Assembly: GCA_036274195.1 (NCBI GenBank)
Contig: DASUGD010000056.1
Location: forward strand, 1 to 55,905
Length of the DNA stretch: 55,905 nucleotides
DNA from: JAJKIV01 sp036274195
Lineage (GTDB): Bacteria > Gemmatimonadota > Gemmatimonadetes > Gemmatimonadales > Gemmatimonadaceae
Direction of reading: 5' to 3'
Positions 21,065 through 28,666 of the stretch are shown one piece after another. Position 1 is the first letter of the stretch; every line of letters starts with the position of its first letter. Position numbers and translations under genes: made by a program. Under the pieces are notes generated by a model, which saw nothing but the letters and a program-made list of their open reading frames with translations, did not search any database and was not told the DNA's origin.

Positions 21065-21433
21065 ATGATCCAACAGGAATCGATGGTCAAGGTCGCGGAC
21101 AACTCGGGCGCGAAGCGTGCCCTCGTGATCCGCGTCCTTGGCGGGACGCGGCGGCGCTACGCCGGGCTCGGCGATCTCGTGATCGTCGCGGTCAAGGACG
21201 CGCTGCCCAACGGCACGGTGAAGAAGTCGGACGTCGCGCGCGCCGTGGTCGTGCGCACCGTTAAGGAGACGCGCCGCAAGGACGGCAGCTACATCAAGTT
21301 CGACGAGAACGCCGTGGTGATCATCAACGAGCAGGGCGAGCCGCGCGCGACCCGTATCTTCGGTCCGGTCGCTCGCGAACTGCGCGACAAGAAGTACATG
21401 AAGATCGTGTCGCTGGCCCCGGAGGTCATCTGA
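21065..21433 (+). CDS. rplN: 50S ribosomal protein L14
   Basis: 122-residue L14, which helps form an intersubunit bridge. The ATG at 21065, behind an aggaggg-type ribosome-binding site, gives MIQQESMVKVADNSGAK; earlier in-frame starts lie in rpsQ. GDLVIVAVKDALPNG, VVVRTVKETRRKDGS and GPVARELRDKKYMKIVSLAPEVI are diagnostic. Confidence 0.97.
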   Translation: MIQQESMVKVADNSGAKRALVIRVLGGTRRRYAGLGDLVIVAVKDALPNGTVKKSDVARAVVVRTVKETRRKDGSYIKFDENAVVIINEQGEPRATRIFGPVARELRDKKYMKIVSLAPEVI

Positions 21434-21434
21434 C

Positions 21435-21839
21435 ATGCGCGTACTGAAATACAAGAAGACCGACCGCGCGAACGCGAAGAACCGGGCGCGTCACGCCGTC
21501 AAGGTCGAACGGATCAAGATGCCCGTCACGCGCGGTGACACCGTGCGCGTGCTGCGCGGCGAGGACAAGGGCAAGGAAGGGAAGGTGCTGCGCGTGTTCC
21601 CCAAGACCGGGCGGGTGACGATCGAGGGGATCAACATCGTGAAGAAGCATCGCAAGGCGCGCCGGGCGGAGGAGCAGAGCGGCATCATCGAGATGCCGGC
21701 ACCGGTTCACCACTCGAACGTGATGCTGCTGGATCCGAAGTCGGGGCGCCCGACGCGGCTCCGGGCACGCATCGACGAGGACGGGACGAAGGAGCGGCTC
21801 GCCGTGAAGAGCGGCGAGGCGATTCCGCGGTCGCGCTAG
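21435..21839 (+). CDS. rplX: 50S ribosomal protein L24
   Basis: 134 residues with a KOW motif (GDTVRVLRGEDKGKEGKVLRVFPKTGRVTIEGINIVKK, about 35-72) that initiates 50S assembly. A basic N-terminal extension of about 25 residues (KYKKTDRANAKNRARHAVKVERIKM) makes it longer than the 105-residue norm. Followed by 64 nt containing a GCCTAACG octamer, then rplE. Confidence 0.96.
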   Translation: MRVLKYKKTDRANAKNRARHAVKVERIKMPVTRGDTVRVLRGEDKGKEGKVLRVFPKTGRVTIEGINIVKKHRKARRAEEQSGIIEMPAPVHHSNVMLLDPKSGRPTRLRARIDEDGTKERLAVKSGEAIPRSR

Positions 21840-21903
21840 CCGCCTAACGCTGCGGCGCGCTCACGCGCCCGCGCAGCTCATACGCTTATCGGGTTTCCAG
21901 ACC

Positions 21904-22590
21904 ATGGCGACGAAGGACAAGGAACAGAAGGACCAGCGGGAGTCGAAGAAGGGCAAGGGGGGCGGCGACAAGAAGAGCGAGTCGCCGAAGCACGCGCACG
22001 CGGGTGCCGGCACGCCGGCCCCGGCTCCGCGACTCCGGACGTACTATCAGAACACGGTGCGCGAGCGCCTGTCGAAGCAGTTCGAGCTGACGAATCCGCA
22101 CCAGATTCCCGGGCTCGAGAAGATCGTGCTGAACGTCGGCCTCGGTGAAGCGATCAAGCAGCCGAAGCTGCTCGACAAGGTGGTCGAGGAGCTGGGCGTC
22201 ATTACCGGGCAGCGCCCCGTGCGCAAGAAGGCGAAGAAGTCGATCGCGAACTTCGGGCTTCGTGAGGGGCAGGAGATCGGCGCGGCGGTGACGCTGCGCG
22301 GCGCGCGGATGTGGGAGTTCCTGGACCGGTTCATCAGCACGGCGGTGCCGCGGATCCGTGACTTCCGCGGGCTCTCGACCCGCTCGTTCGACGGCCGCGG
22401 GAATTACTCCCTCGGCGTCAAGGAGCAGATGATCTTTCCCGAGATCAACTACGACATGATCGACCAGATCCACGGGATGGATATCACGTTCGTCACGACG
22501 ACGGACCGGGATGACCAGGCGTACGCATTGCTGCGTGAACTGGGCATGCCCTTCCGCGGCGACGACAAACCGATCGTGGTCAACGCATAA
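21904..22590 (+). CDS. rplE: 50S ribosomal protein L5 with charged N-terminal extension
   Basis: 228 residues versus about 180 usually. The L5 body starts near residue 45 (RLRTYYQNTVRERLSKQFELTNPHQIPGLEKIVLNVGLGEA) and includes the GQRPVRKKAKKSIANFGLREG and RDFRGLSTRSFDGRGNYSLGVKEQ blocks. Residues 1-44 are a Lys/Glu/Gly/Ala/Pro-rich, probably disordered leader. L5 contacts 5S rRNA and the P-site tRNA. Confidence 0.96.
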   Translation: MATKDKEQKDQRESKKGKGGGDKKSESPKHAHAGAGTPAPAPRLRTYYQNTVRERLSKQFELTNPHQIPGLEKIVLNVGLGEAIKQPKLLDKVVEELGVITGQRPVRKKAKKSIANFGLREGQEIGAAVTLRGARMWEFLDRFISTAVPRIRDFRGLSTRSFDGRGNYSLGVKEQMIFPEINYDMIDQIHGMDITFVTTTDRDDQAYALLRELGMPFRGDDKPIVVNA

Positions 22591-22608
22591 CGTCGTGTCG
22601 CCGCGCCC

Positions 22609-22645
22609 TGTCAGCCTATTGGCTGATGGCTGACGGCTGATAGCT
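22609..22645. repeat. TGATGGC-type heptamer repeat before rpsZ
   Basis: Units ggctgat, ggctgac, ggctgat plus an upstream tcagcc half form an imperfect array between rplE and the S14 gene. Confidence 0.7.
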
Positions 22646-22666
22646 CAAAAACACGGAGTGTTTTTG
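22646..22666 (+). promoter_or_regulatory. Perfect 9-bp palindrome with the Shine-Dalgarno in its loop
   Basis: caaaaacac (22646-22654) and gtgtttttg (22658-22666) pair fully around a gga loop, 1 nt before the rpsZ ATG at 22668. The only GGAG for this gene spans the loop and the stem's first base. The AT-rich palindrome stands out in GC-rich DNA. As RNA it could hide or present the ribosome-binding site; as DNA it could be an operator. Confidence 0.65.
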
Positions 22667-22667
22667 T

Positions 22668-22853
22668 ATGGCTCGTAAGGCAATGATCGAGAAGTCCAAG
22701 CGGAAACCGAAGTTCCAGGTGCGGCAGCACAATCGCTGTGGCCGTTGCGGGCGTTCCCGCGCGTACCTGCGCAAGTTCGGTCTCTGCCGTATCTGCTTCC
22801 GCGACCTGTCGCTCTCCGGGATGATCCCCGGCGTGCGGAAGGCCAGCTGGTAA
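22668..22853 (+). CDS. rpsZ: 30S ribosomal protein S14, zinc-binding (type Z)
   Basis: 61 residues. The zinc form of S14 is shown by CGRC...CRIC (Cys at about 24, 27, 40 and 43) in the pattern NRCGRCGRSRAYLRKFGLCR. MARKAMIEKSKRKPKF start and the SWW-like end (KASW) are typical. Preceded by the palindrome described above, which may control its translation or transcription. Sits in its usual place between rplE and rpsH. Confidence 0.96.
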   Translation: MARKAMIEKSKRKPKFQVRQHNRCGRCGRSRAYLRKFGLCRICFRDLSLSGMIPGVRKASW

Positions 22854-22937
22854 GCCCCACAACACGTTTCACTCTCATTCCTACACGTCTCCTGGGTTAA
22901 GCCCCAAGGGATACGATAGGGACCCAAGGACCAAGAC

Positions 22938-23339
22938 ATGAGCATGACCGATCCGATCGCCGATATGCTCACGCGGATCCGCAATGCCTGCGGATCGAAG
23001 CATCGCCGCGTGGACATCCCGGTATCGAAGGTAAAGACCGAGATCGCCCGTATCCTGAAGGAGAACAACTTCATTCAGGACTACCGGGTGCTCGAGACGG
23101 ACAATGGGCGTCCCGTGTTGCGCGTGGTACTGAAGTATGCGCAGGGTGGGCAGCCGGTGATCCGTGAGCTCAAGCGGGTGTCGAGCCCCGGGCTCCGTAA
23201 GTACGTCGGTGTCGGCGACATTCCGCGCGTGCGGAACGGCCTCGGCATGGCGATCCTGAGCACGTCCCACGGCCTCATGTCGGATGCCCAGGCACGGCGC
23301 TCGAACACCGGTGGCGAGCTCCTCGCCCTCGTCTGGTAA
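22938..23339 (+). CDS. rpsH: 30S ribosomal protein S8
   Basis: 133-residue S8, a primary 16S rRNA binder and in some species the spc operon repressor. MTDPIADMLTRIRNA, KVKTEIARILKENNFI and the C-terminal STSHGLMSDAQARRSNTGGELLALVW are diagnostic. The ATG pair MSMTDP leaves a two-residue start ambiguity (22938 or 22944). Confidence 0.97.
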   Translation: MSMTDPIADMLTRIRNACGSKHRRVDIPVSKVKTEIARILKENNFIQDYRVLETDNGRPVLRVVLKYAQGGQPVIRELKRVSSPGLRKYVGVGDIPRVRNGLGMAILSTSHGLMSDAQARRSNTGGELLALVW

Positions 23340-23351
23340 GGAGCGACGACA

Positions 23352-23891
23352 ATGTCCCGAATCGGAAAGAAACCGGTCCCGGTGCCTAACGGCGTGACGG
23401 TGACCGTCAACGGGCCGGCGATCACGGTGAAGGGCCCCAAGGGGGAGCTCTCCCGGAAGCTGCACCCGGACATGCAGGTGAAGGTGGAGAACGGCACCAT
23501 CACGGTGGACCGGCCCACCGACGAGGATCGGCACCGCGCGCTGCACGGCCTCACGCGGTCGCTCATCGCGAACATGGTCGAGGGTGTGACGCAGGGGTAC
23601 AGGAAGCAGCTCGAGATCACCGGTGTTGGGTACAAGGCCGAGGTGAAGCCGTTCGGGCTGCAGCTCGCGCTCGGGTACTCGCACCCGGTCGAGTATCGCG
23701 CGCCGGCGGGCATCAAGCTCACCGCGCCGCAGCCGATCGTCGTGGTGATCGAAGGTGCGGACAAAGAGAAGGTCGGCCAGGTCGCGGCGGAGATTCGCGC
23801 GCTGCGAAAGCCGGAGCCGTACAAGGGGAAGGGCGTGAAGTACCAGGGCGAGCAGATTCGCCGGAAGGCGGGTAAGGCGGGAGGCAAGTAA
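23352..23891 (+). CDS. rplF: 50S ribosomal protein L6
   Basis: 179-residue L6 at the factor-binding base. MSRIGKKPVPVPNGV, VKGPKGELSRKL, NMVEGVTQGYRKQLEITGVGYKAE and the RKPEPYKGKGVKYQGEQIRRKAGK end are canonical. Carries a CCTAACG octamer within codons PNG. Overlaps rplR by one base (TAATG). Confidence 0.97.
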   Translation: MSRIGKKPVPVPNGVTVTVNGPAITVKGPKGELSRKLHPDMQVKVENGTITVDRPTDEDRHRALHGLTRSLIANMVEGVTQGYRKQLEITGVGYKAEVKPFGLQLALGYSHPVEYRAPAGIKLTAPQPIVVVIEGADKEKVGQVAAEIRALRKPEPYKGKGVKYQGEQIRRKAGKAGGK

Positions 23892-24247
23892 TGCCCAAGA
23901 TTCGCAGGCCGAAGACTCGGCAGGAGCTCCGGTATCGCCGCCACAACCGCGTGCGGCAGCGCTTGATCGGCACGACGGAACGTCCGCGGCTGGTGGTGTT
24001 CCGGTCGCTCAAGCACATCTACGCGCAGCTCGTGGACGACACGACGAATCGCACGCTGGCGGCGGTGTCGGATCACAAGCTCGAAGGGAAGAAGAGCGCG
24101 AAGTCGACCGAGGTCGGAAAGTTGATCGCGCAGAAGGCAAAGGATGCGGGTTTTTCGCGCGTCGTATTCGACCGCGCGGGGTACAGATATCACGGCCGCG
24201 TGAAAGCGGTGGCCGATGGCGCCCGCGAAGGCGGGTTGGAGTTCTAA
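23891..24247 (+). CDS. rplR: 50S ribosomal protein L18
   Basis: 118-residue L18, which binds 5S rRNA. RRHNRVRQRLIGTTERPRLVVFRSLKHIYAQLVDD, KSTEVGKLIAQKAKDAG and VVFDRAGYRYHGRVKAVADGAREGGLEF are typical. Coupled to rplF and followed at once by rpsE. Confidence 0.97.
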   Translation: MPKIRRPKTRQELRYRRHNRVRQRLIGTTERPRLVVFRSLKHIYAQLVDDTTNRTLAAVSDHKLEGKKSAKSTEVGKLIAQKAKDAGFSRVVFDRAGYRYHGRVKAVADGAREGGLEF

Positions 24248-24248
24248 C

Positions 24249-25067
24249 ATGGCACCAGAGAATCAGCAGCCTGGCGCGGCGGACAACGCCAGCGGCGGTG
24301 GCAGTTCCGAGTCTCGCGGAGGATTCGGCGGTGGCGGCGGTGGCCGCGGAAGCCGAGGCGGACGCGGGGGTGGCGGTGGAGGTCGCGGGCGCGGCGGTCC
24401 GGGCGGACGGGGCGGCGGTCCTGGCGGGCGTGGGGGCGGACCCGGTGGACGCGGCGGTGGACGCGGCGGAGACGGCCAGAACGCGCGTGAAGGCCGAGGC
24501 GGACGTGGTGGCGGCGATGGTCAGCGCGGCGGCCAGGAAGGCGGTCGCGAGGGCAGCGAGCTCGTCGAGAACGTCATTGCCATCAACCGCGTCGCGAAGG
24601 TCGTGAAGGGTGGCCGCCGCTTCTCGTTCAACGCGCTCGTGGCCGTCGGCGACGGGCAGGGCAAGGTCGGTTACGCGACCGGCAAGGCGAACGAAGTGTC
24701 CGAAGCCGTCCGGAAGGCCGTGGATGCCGCGCGTCGGAAGATGGTTACCGTGCCGCTCACTGGCGGGACGATTCCGCACGAGATCGTCGGGGAGCATGGC
24801 GCCGGGCGCGTACTCATGAAGCCCGCCGCGCCGGGCGCCGGCGTGATCGCCGGCGGCGCGGTGCGCGCGGTGATGGAGTGTGCCGGCATCTCCGACATTC
24901 TCACGAAGAGCCTGGGCTCGACGAATCCGCACAACATGGTGCGGGCGGCGATGGACGGGCTGCGCAGCCTGACGACGGTCGAGCAGGCGGCGCGTGAGCG
25001 CGGCGTCGAGCCGGCGTCGATCGGGTATCGCTCGCGCGCCAAGACCAAGGAGGTCGTCAGTGCCTAG
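24249..25067 (+). CDS. rpsE: 30S ribosomal protein S5 with RGG-rich N-terminal domain
   Basis: 272 residues from ATG 24249, versus about 165 for normal bacterial S5. The S5 body begins at about residue 104 (ELVENVIAINRVAKVVKGGRRFSFNALVAVGDGQGKVG) and is complete through STNPHNMVRAAMDGL. Residues about 20-100 are almost only Gly and Arg, with many RGG/GRGG repeats like eukaryotic RGG boxes. The frame is continuous and the composition keeps the local codon phase, so it is a real fusion rather than an error. It likely binds RNA; eukaryotic uS5 also has an RGG N-terminus, an apparent convergence. Confidence 0.95.
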   Translation: MAPENQQPGAADNASGGGSSESRGGFGGGGGGRGSRGGRGGGGGGRGRGGPGGRGGGPGGRGGGPGGRGGGRGGDGQNAREGRGGRGGGDGQRGGQEGGREGSELVENVIAINRVAKVVKGGRRFSFNALVAVGDGQGKVGYATGKANEVSEAVRKAVDAARRKMVTVPLTGGTIPHEIVGEHGAGRVLMKPAAPGAGVIAGGAVRAVMECAGISDILTKSLGSTNPHNMVRAAMDGLRSLTTVEQAARERGVEPASIGYRSRAKTKEVVSA

Positions 25068-25314
25068 AACATTCGTCTGGCACCGCACCCGCGGTCCGCA
25101 GCACACGCCCAAGGAAGAAGCGCCGACCTCCGGCAAGGTTCGCATCGAGCAGGTACGGAGCGGGATCGGCAAGCCTGCCGTGATGCGAAAGACGCTGGCG
25201 GCAATCGGCCTTCGTCACCATCAGGACGTCGTCATCAAGCAGGATTCGGCGTCGCTGCGCGGTCAGATCAAGAGGGTGCGACACCTGGTGAAGGTGTCGC
25301 CCGTCGAGGAGTAA
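25060..25314 (+). CDS. rpmD: 50S ribosomal protein L30
   Basis: 84 residues from GTG 25060, chosen because a perfect aaggaggt sits 6-7 nt upstream; the start overlaps the end of rpsE by 8 nt. The L30 body (KVRIEQVRSGIGKPAVMRKTLAAIGLRHHQDVVIKQD...LVKV) starts near residue 25. The leading VPRTFVWHRTRGPQHTPKE is an extra segment compared with the usual 60-residue protein. Confidence 0.93.
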   Translation: MPRTFVWHRTRGPQHTPKEEAPTSGKVRIEQVRSGIGKPAVMRKTLAAIGLRHHQDVVIKQDSASLRGQIKRVRHLVKVSPVEE

Positions 25315-25321
25315 TACGCTC

Positions 25322-25807
25322 GTGACCAACACTGGAACCGAATCGCGGACCGAGAAGATCGGTCTGCACAACTTGAAGCCGGCGCCGGGATCGCATCGGA
25401 ACCGGAAGCGGCTGGGCCGCGGCCCTGGCTCGGGCACGGGGAAGACCTCGGGCAAGGGACACAAGGGCATCAAGGCGCGTGCGGGCCATCACGGCCCCGG
25501 CGGTGGCAAGCCGCAGTTCGAGGGCGGCCAGATGCCCATGACGCGTCGTCTGCCCAAACGCGGGTTCACGAACGCGTTCCGCGTGGAATCACAGGTCGTC
25601 TCGCTCGAAGATCTGAGCCGTATTCCCGAGGGCACCGACATCACGACCGAGTCGCTCGTCGAAGCGGGTCTGATCCGGTCCCGGAAAGGGCCTGCCAAGC
25701 TGCTGGCGAATGGCGAGCTTTCCCACGCAGTGACCGTGCGCGGCGTGAAGGTCAGCGCTGGCGCCCGGGAGAAGATCGTCGCGGCCGGAGGCCGCATCGA
25801 GGAGTAA
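25322..25807 (+). CDS. rplO: 50S ribosomal protein L15
   Basis: 161-residue L15 from a GTG start. The Gly-rich N-terminus (LHNLKPAPGSHRNRKRLGRG, GSGTGKTSGKGHKG) and PKRGFTNAFRVE, LVEAGLIRSRKGPAKLLANGEL are diagnostic. Late-assembling 50S protein. The stop abuts secY with no gap. Confidence 0.97.
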   Translation: MTNTGTESRTEKIGLHNLKPAPGSHRNRKRLGRGPGSGTGKTSGKGHKGIKARAGHHGPGGGKPQFEGGQMPMTRRLPKRGFTNAFRVESQVVSLEDLSRIPEGTDITTESLVEAGLIRSRKGPAKLLANGELSHAVTVRGVKVSAGAREKIVAAGGRIEE

Positions 25808-27142
25808 ATGGCGCAACCGAATCCGGCTGCGGCACTGGCGAACATCTACAAGACGCCAGAGCTGTGGGACAAGATCAAGTTCACGTTCCTCTGCCTGCTG
25901 ATCTATCGCGTCGGCGCGCACATCACCGCGCCGGGCGTCGACGTGATCGCGCTGACGGACTTCTTCAACAGTCAGGGCAATAGCCAGGGGCTGCTGGGGC
26001 TCTACAACCTGTTCGTTGGCGGCGGCCTGTCGCGCGCGACGGTGTTCGCGCTCGGTATCATGCCGTACATCTCGGCCAGCATTCTCGTGCAGATCGCGGG
26101 AGCGGTGATCCCCACGGTCGACAAGATGCAGAAGGACGAGGAGGGCCGGAAAAAGCTGACGCAGTGGACGCGCTACATCACCGTCGTGCTCGCGATCTTC
26201 CAGGCGTGGGGGTTCGCGCTGTTCACGGAATCCCTGCAGGGTGCGGTCGCGACGCCGGGGCTCGGCTTCAAGGTGCAGATGGTGCTGTTCCTGACGACCG
26301 GCGCGATCTTCGTGATGTGGCTCGGCGAGCAGATCACGGAGCGCGGTCTCGGAAACGGCGCGAGCTTGCTGATCTTCTTCTCGATCGTCGAGCGCTTCTG
26401 GCCAGGGATCTTCGCGACGTTCGGCTTCGTGAGCACTGGCGCGATCGGACTGTTCTCGCTGTTCGTGCTCGGAATCCTGATGGTGGCGGTGGTTGCCGGC
26501 GTGGTGGCGATCACGCTCGCGGCGCGCCGAATCATGATTCAGATTCCGCAGCGCACGATGTCGAGAGGCCGGATGCGCGAGTCGGCCAAGAACTTCATCC
26601 CGCTGCGGATCAACTCGGCCGGCGTCATGCCGATCATCTTCGCGCAGTCGGTGATCGTGATCCCTGGCGCGTTCGCTCAGTTCTCCAACGCGGCGTGGGC
26701 GCAGGACCTCGCGCAGTACTTCCAGCCCGGGACGGTCTTGTACTTCCTGCTGTCAGCGATCCTGATCGTATTCTTCACGTACTTCTACACGTCGATCATC
26801 TTCAACCCGATCGACCTGGCGGAGAACCTGAAGAAGCAGGGCGGCTTCATCCCGGGTGTGAAGCCCGGCGCGAAGACGGCCGAGTACATCGACTACGTCC
26901 TTTCGCGGATCACGCTGCCGGGCGCGATCTTCCTCACGGCGATCGCGTTGCTCCCCGTGTGGATCGCGGACATGGTGAACGTTCCGTTCCGCTTCGGCGG
27001 CACGTCGCTCCTCATTGTCGTCGGTGTCGCTCTGGACACGATGGCGCAGATGCAGCAGCACCTGCTGCTGAGGAAGTACGACGGCTTCATGAAGAAGGGG
27101 CGGGTGCGGTTCCGCGGGCGCCAGGCGACCGGAGGCTTTTAG
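25808..27142 (+). CDS. secY: Protein translocase subunit SecY
   Basis: 444-residue membrane channel of the Sec translocon. About ten hydrophobic helices can be traced; landmarks are the plug/TM2 region GGGLSRATVFALGIMPYISASI, the cytoplasmic loop GRMRESAKNFIPLRINSAGVMPIIFA, and the C-terminal MQQHLLLRKYDGFMKKG. In its usual place at the end of the spc operon, directly after rplO. Followed by heptamer repeats and adk. Confidence 0.97.
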   Translation: MAQPNPAAALANIYKTPELWDKIKFTFLCLLIYRVGAHITAPGVDVIALTDFFNSQGNSQGLLGLYNLFVGGGLSRATVFALGIMPYISASILVQIAGAVIPTVDKMQKDEEGRKKLTQWTRYITVVLAIFQAWGFALFTESLQGAVATPGLGFKVQMVLFLTTGAIFVMWLGEQITERGLGNGASLLIFFSIVERFWPGIFATFGFVSTGAIGLFSLFVLGILMVAVVAGVVAITLAARRIMIQIPQRTMSRGRMRESAKNFIPLRINSAGVMPIIFAQSVIVIPGAFAQFSNAAWAQDLAQYFQPGTVLYFLLSAILIVFFTYFYTSIIFNPIDLAENLKKQGGFIPGVKPGAKTAEYIDYVLSRITLPGAIFLTAIALLPVWIADMVNVPFRFGGTSLLIVVGVALDTMAQMQQHLLLRKYDGFMKKGRVRFRGRQATGGF

Positions 27143-27147
27143 CACAG

Positions 27148-27232
27148 CGGGAACCGGGAACAGGGAACCGGGAACAGAGACTCCTCGAGGAGGCACGGTT
27201 CCCCGTTCCCTGTTCCCAGTTCCCGTTTTCCG
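27148..27232. repeat. Inverted GGGAAC-type heptamer arrays between secY and adk
   Basis: Left arm 27148-27180 carries cgggaac/cagggaa units; right arm 27197-27232 carries gttccc-type units, the complement; a ctcctcgaggag palindrome lies at the centre. Same unit family as 5164-5191. The whole secY-adk gap is made of it and it ends about 4 nt before the adk ATG. Confidence 0.8.
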
Positions 27233-27235
27233 ACC

Positions 27236-27901
27236 ATGGATATCGTTCTTTTTGGTAAACCTGGTGCCGGCAAAGGTACCCAAGCGCCGCGCATCGCCGC
27301 GGCGCTTGGCGTGCCTACTGTGGCCACGGGCGATGTGCTGCGCGGTGCGGTGAGGGCCGGGACCCCGATGGGGCTCGCGGCCAAGGCATACATGGACCGC
27401 GGCGACCTCGTGCCGGACGACGTCATCCTCGGCATCATGAAGGAGACGTTAGGCAAGGGCGAATTCGCCAGGGGCTCGCTGCTCGACGGCGTCGTGCGCA
27501 CGACGCCGCAGGCCGAGGGAATGAGCCGCGTGCTCGCGGAGCTCGGGCGGAAGGTGGATGCCGTGCTCGTCTTCGACGTCGATGACGACGAGCTGATACA
27601 GCGCCTCGGCTCGCGCACGGTCTGCGAGCAGTGCCAGACGCCCTATACCGGTCGGCAGGCTGGCGAGCGGTGCGAGAACTGTGGCGGAACCCTCATCCGC
27701 CGCAAGGACGACGAGCCGGAGGCGGTGCGGAACCGGCTCGCGGTGTACGAGCGTCAGACGGCGCCCGTGCTCGCGTGGTACGAGCAGCACGGAACACCCA
27801 TTGCGACGGTCAACGCCGTGGGCCCCGTGGACGACGTGACGCGTCGCGCACTGGATGCGCTGCGCAGGGCGGGCGTCGGGGGCGGCGAGGAACGGCGGTG
27901 A
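27236..27901 (+). CDS. adk: Adenylate kinase (zinc LID type)
   Basis: 221 residues; converts ATP + AMP to 2 ADP. P-loop GKPGAGKGTQ (7-16), AMP-binding TGDVLR, and a LID with four cysteines (CEQC...CENC) of the zinc-binding type. Odd point: the near-invariant DGFPRT motif reads DGVVRT, keeping the AMP-contacting Arg but losing Phe-Pro. Overlaps map (GTGA), the common secY-adk-map order. Confidence 0.95.
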   Translation: MDIVLFGKPGAGKGTQAPRIAAALGVPTVATGDVLRGAVRAGTPMGLAAKAYMDRGDLVPDDVILGIMKETLGKGEFARGSLLDGVVRTTPQAEGMSRVLAELGRKVDAVLVFDVDDDELIQRLGSRTVCEQCQTPYTGRQAGERCENCGGTLIRRKDDEPEAVRNRLAVYERQTAPVLAWYEQHGTPIATVNAVGPVDDVTRRALDALRRAGVGGGEERR

Positions 27902-28650
27902 TCCAGCTCAAGTCGGCTCGCGAGATAGACATCATGGCGCATGGGGGGAAGATCCTTGGCGCCACGGTCGCGATGCTTCGACGGGAAGTCCGCGCCGGCA
28001 TGTCGACGTGGGAGCTCGACGAGATGGCCGAGTCGTTCATTCGGAGCCATCCCGGCGCAACGCCGTCATTCAAGGGGCTGTACGGGTTCCCCGGCAGCGT
28101 ATGCGTCTCGATCAACGACGAGATCGTGCACGGCATCCCGTCGCGCCGCCGCGTCCTCAAGGACGGTGACATCATCTCGATCGATGTCGGGGTGAAGTAC
28201 GAGGGCTATCATACCGATTCGGCGACGACCGCCGCGGTGGGCGCGGTGCCTGACGAGTCGAAGCGGCTGCTCGACGTCACCGAGCGCGCGCTTGCGGCAG
28301 GGATCGCGGCGGCGCTGCCGAACAACCACGTTGGCGACATCGGCGCCGCGATCCAGGCGGTCGTCGAAGCCTCCGGGTTCAGCATCGTCCGCGATCTCGT
28401 CGGCCACGGCATTGGTGCGGCGTTCCACGAAGAGCCGCAGGTGCCTAACTACGGCAAGCCGAAGCGCGGGACGAAGCTCGTTCCGGGGCTCACGATCGCC
28501 ATCGAGCCGATGGTGAACGCTGGCGGGCCGGGCACGCGCACGTTGCCCGATCGCTGGACGGTCGTGACGGTGGACGGGTCGCGGTCGGCGCACTTCGAGC
28601 ACACCGTCGCGATTACGGAGAGCGGTCCGCGGGTGCTCACGACGGCGTGA
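27898..28650 (+). CDS. map: Methionine aminopeptidase, type I
   Basis: 250 residues from GTG 27898, overlapping the adk stop. Metal ligands can be read: Asp in SIDVGVKYEGYHTDSA (two Asp), His in GHGIG, Glu in AIEPM, Glu near the end in FEHTVAI; the substrate-side His is in the FHEEP block. Removes N-terminal Met from nascent chains. Last gene of the plus-strand translation run; the next gene is convergent, so infA-rpmJ-rpsM-rpoA do not follow here. Confidence 0.96.
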   Translation: MIQLKSAREIDIMAHGGKILGATVAMLRREVRAGMSTWELDEMAESFIRSHPGATPSFKGLYGFPGSVCVSINDEIVHGIPSRRRVLKDGDIISIDVGVKYEGYHTDSATTAAVGAVPDESKRLLDVTERALAAGIAAALPNNHVGDIGAAIQAVVEASGFSIVRDLVGHGIGAAFHEEPQVPNYGKPKRGTKLVPGLTIAIEPMVNAGGPGTRTLPDRWTVVTVDGSRSAHFEHTVAITESGPRVLTTA

Positions 28651-28666
28651 TTTCGCCCCTTACGTA

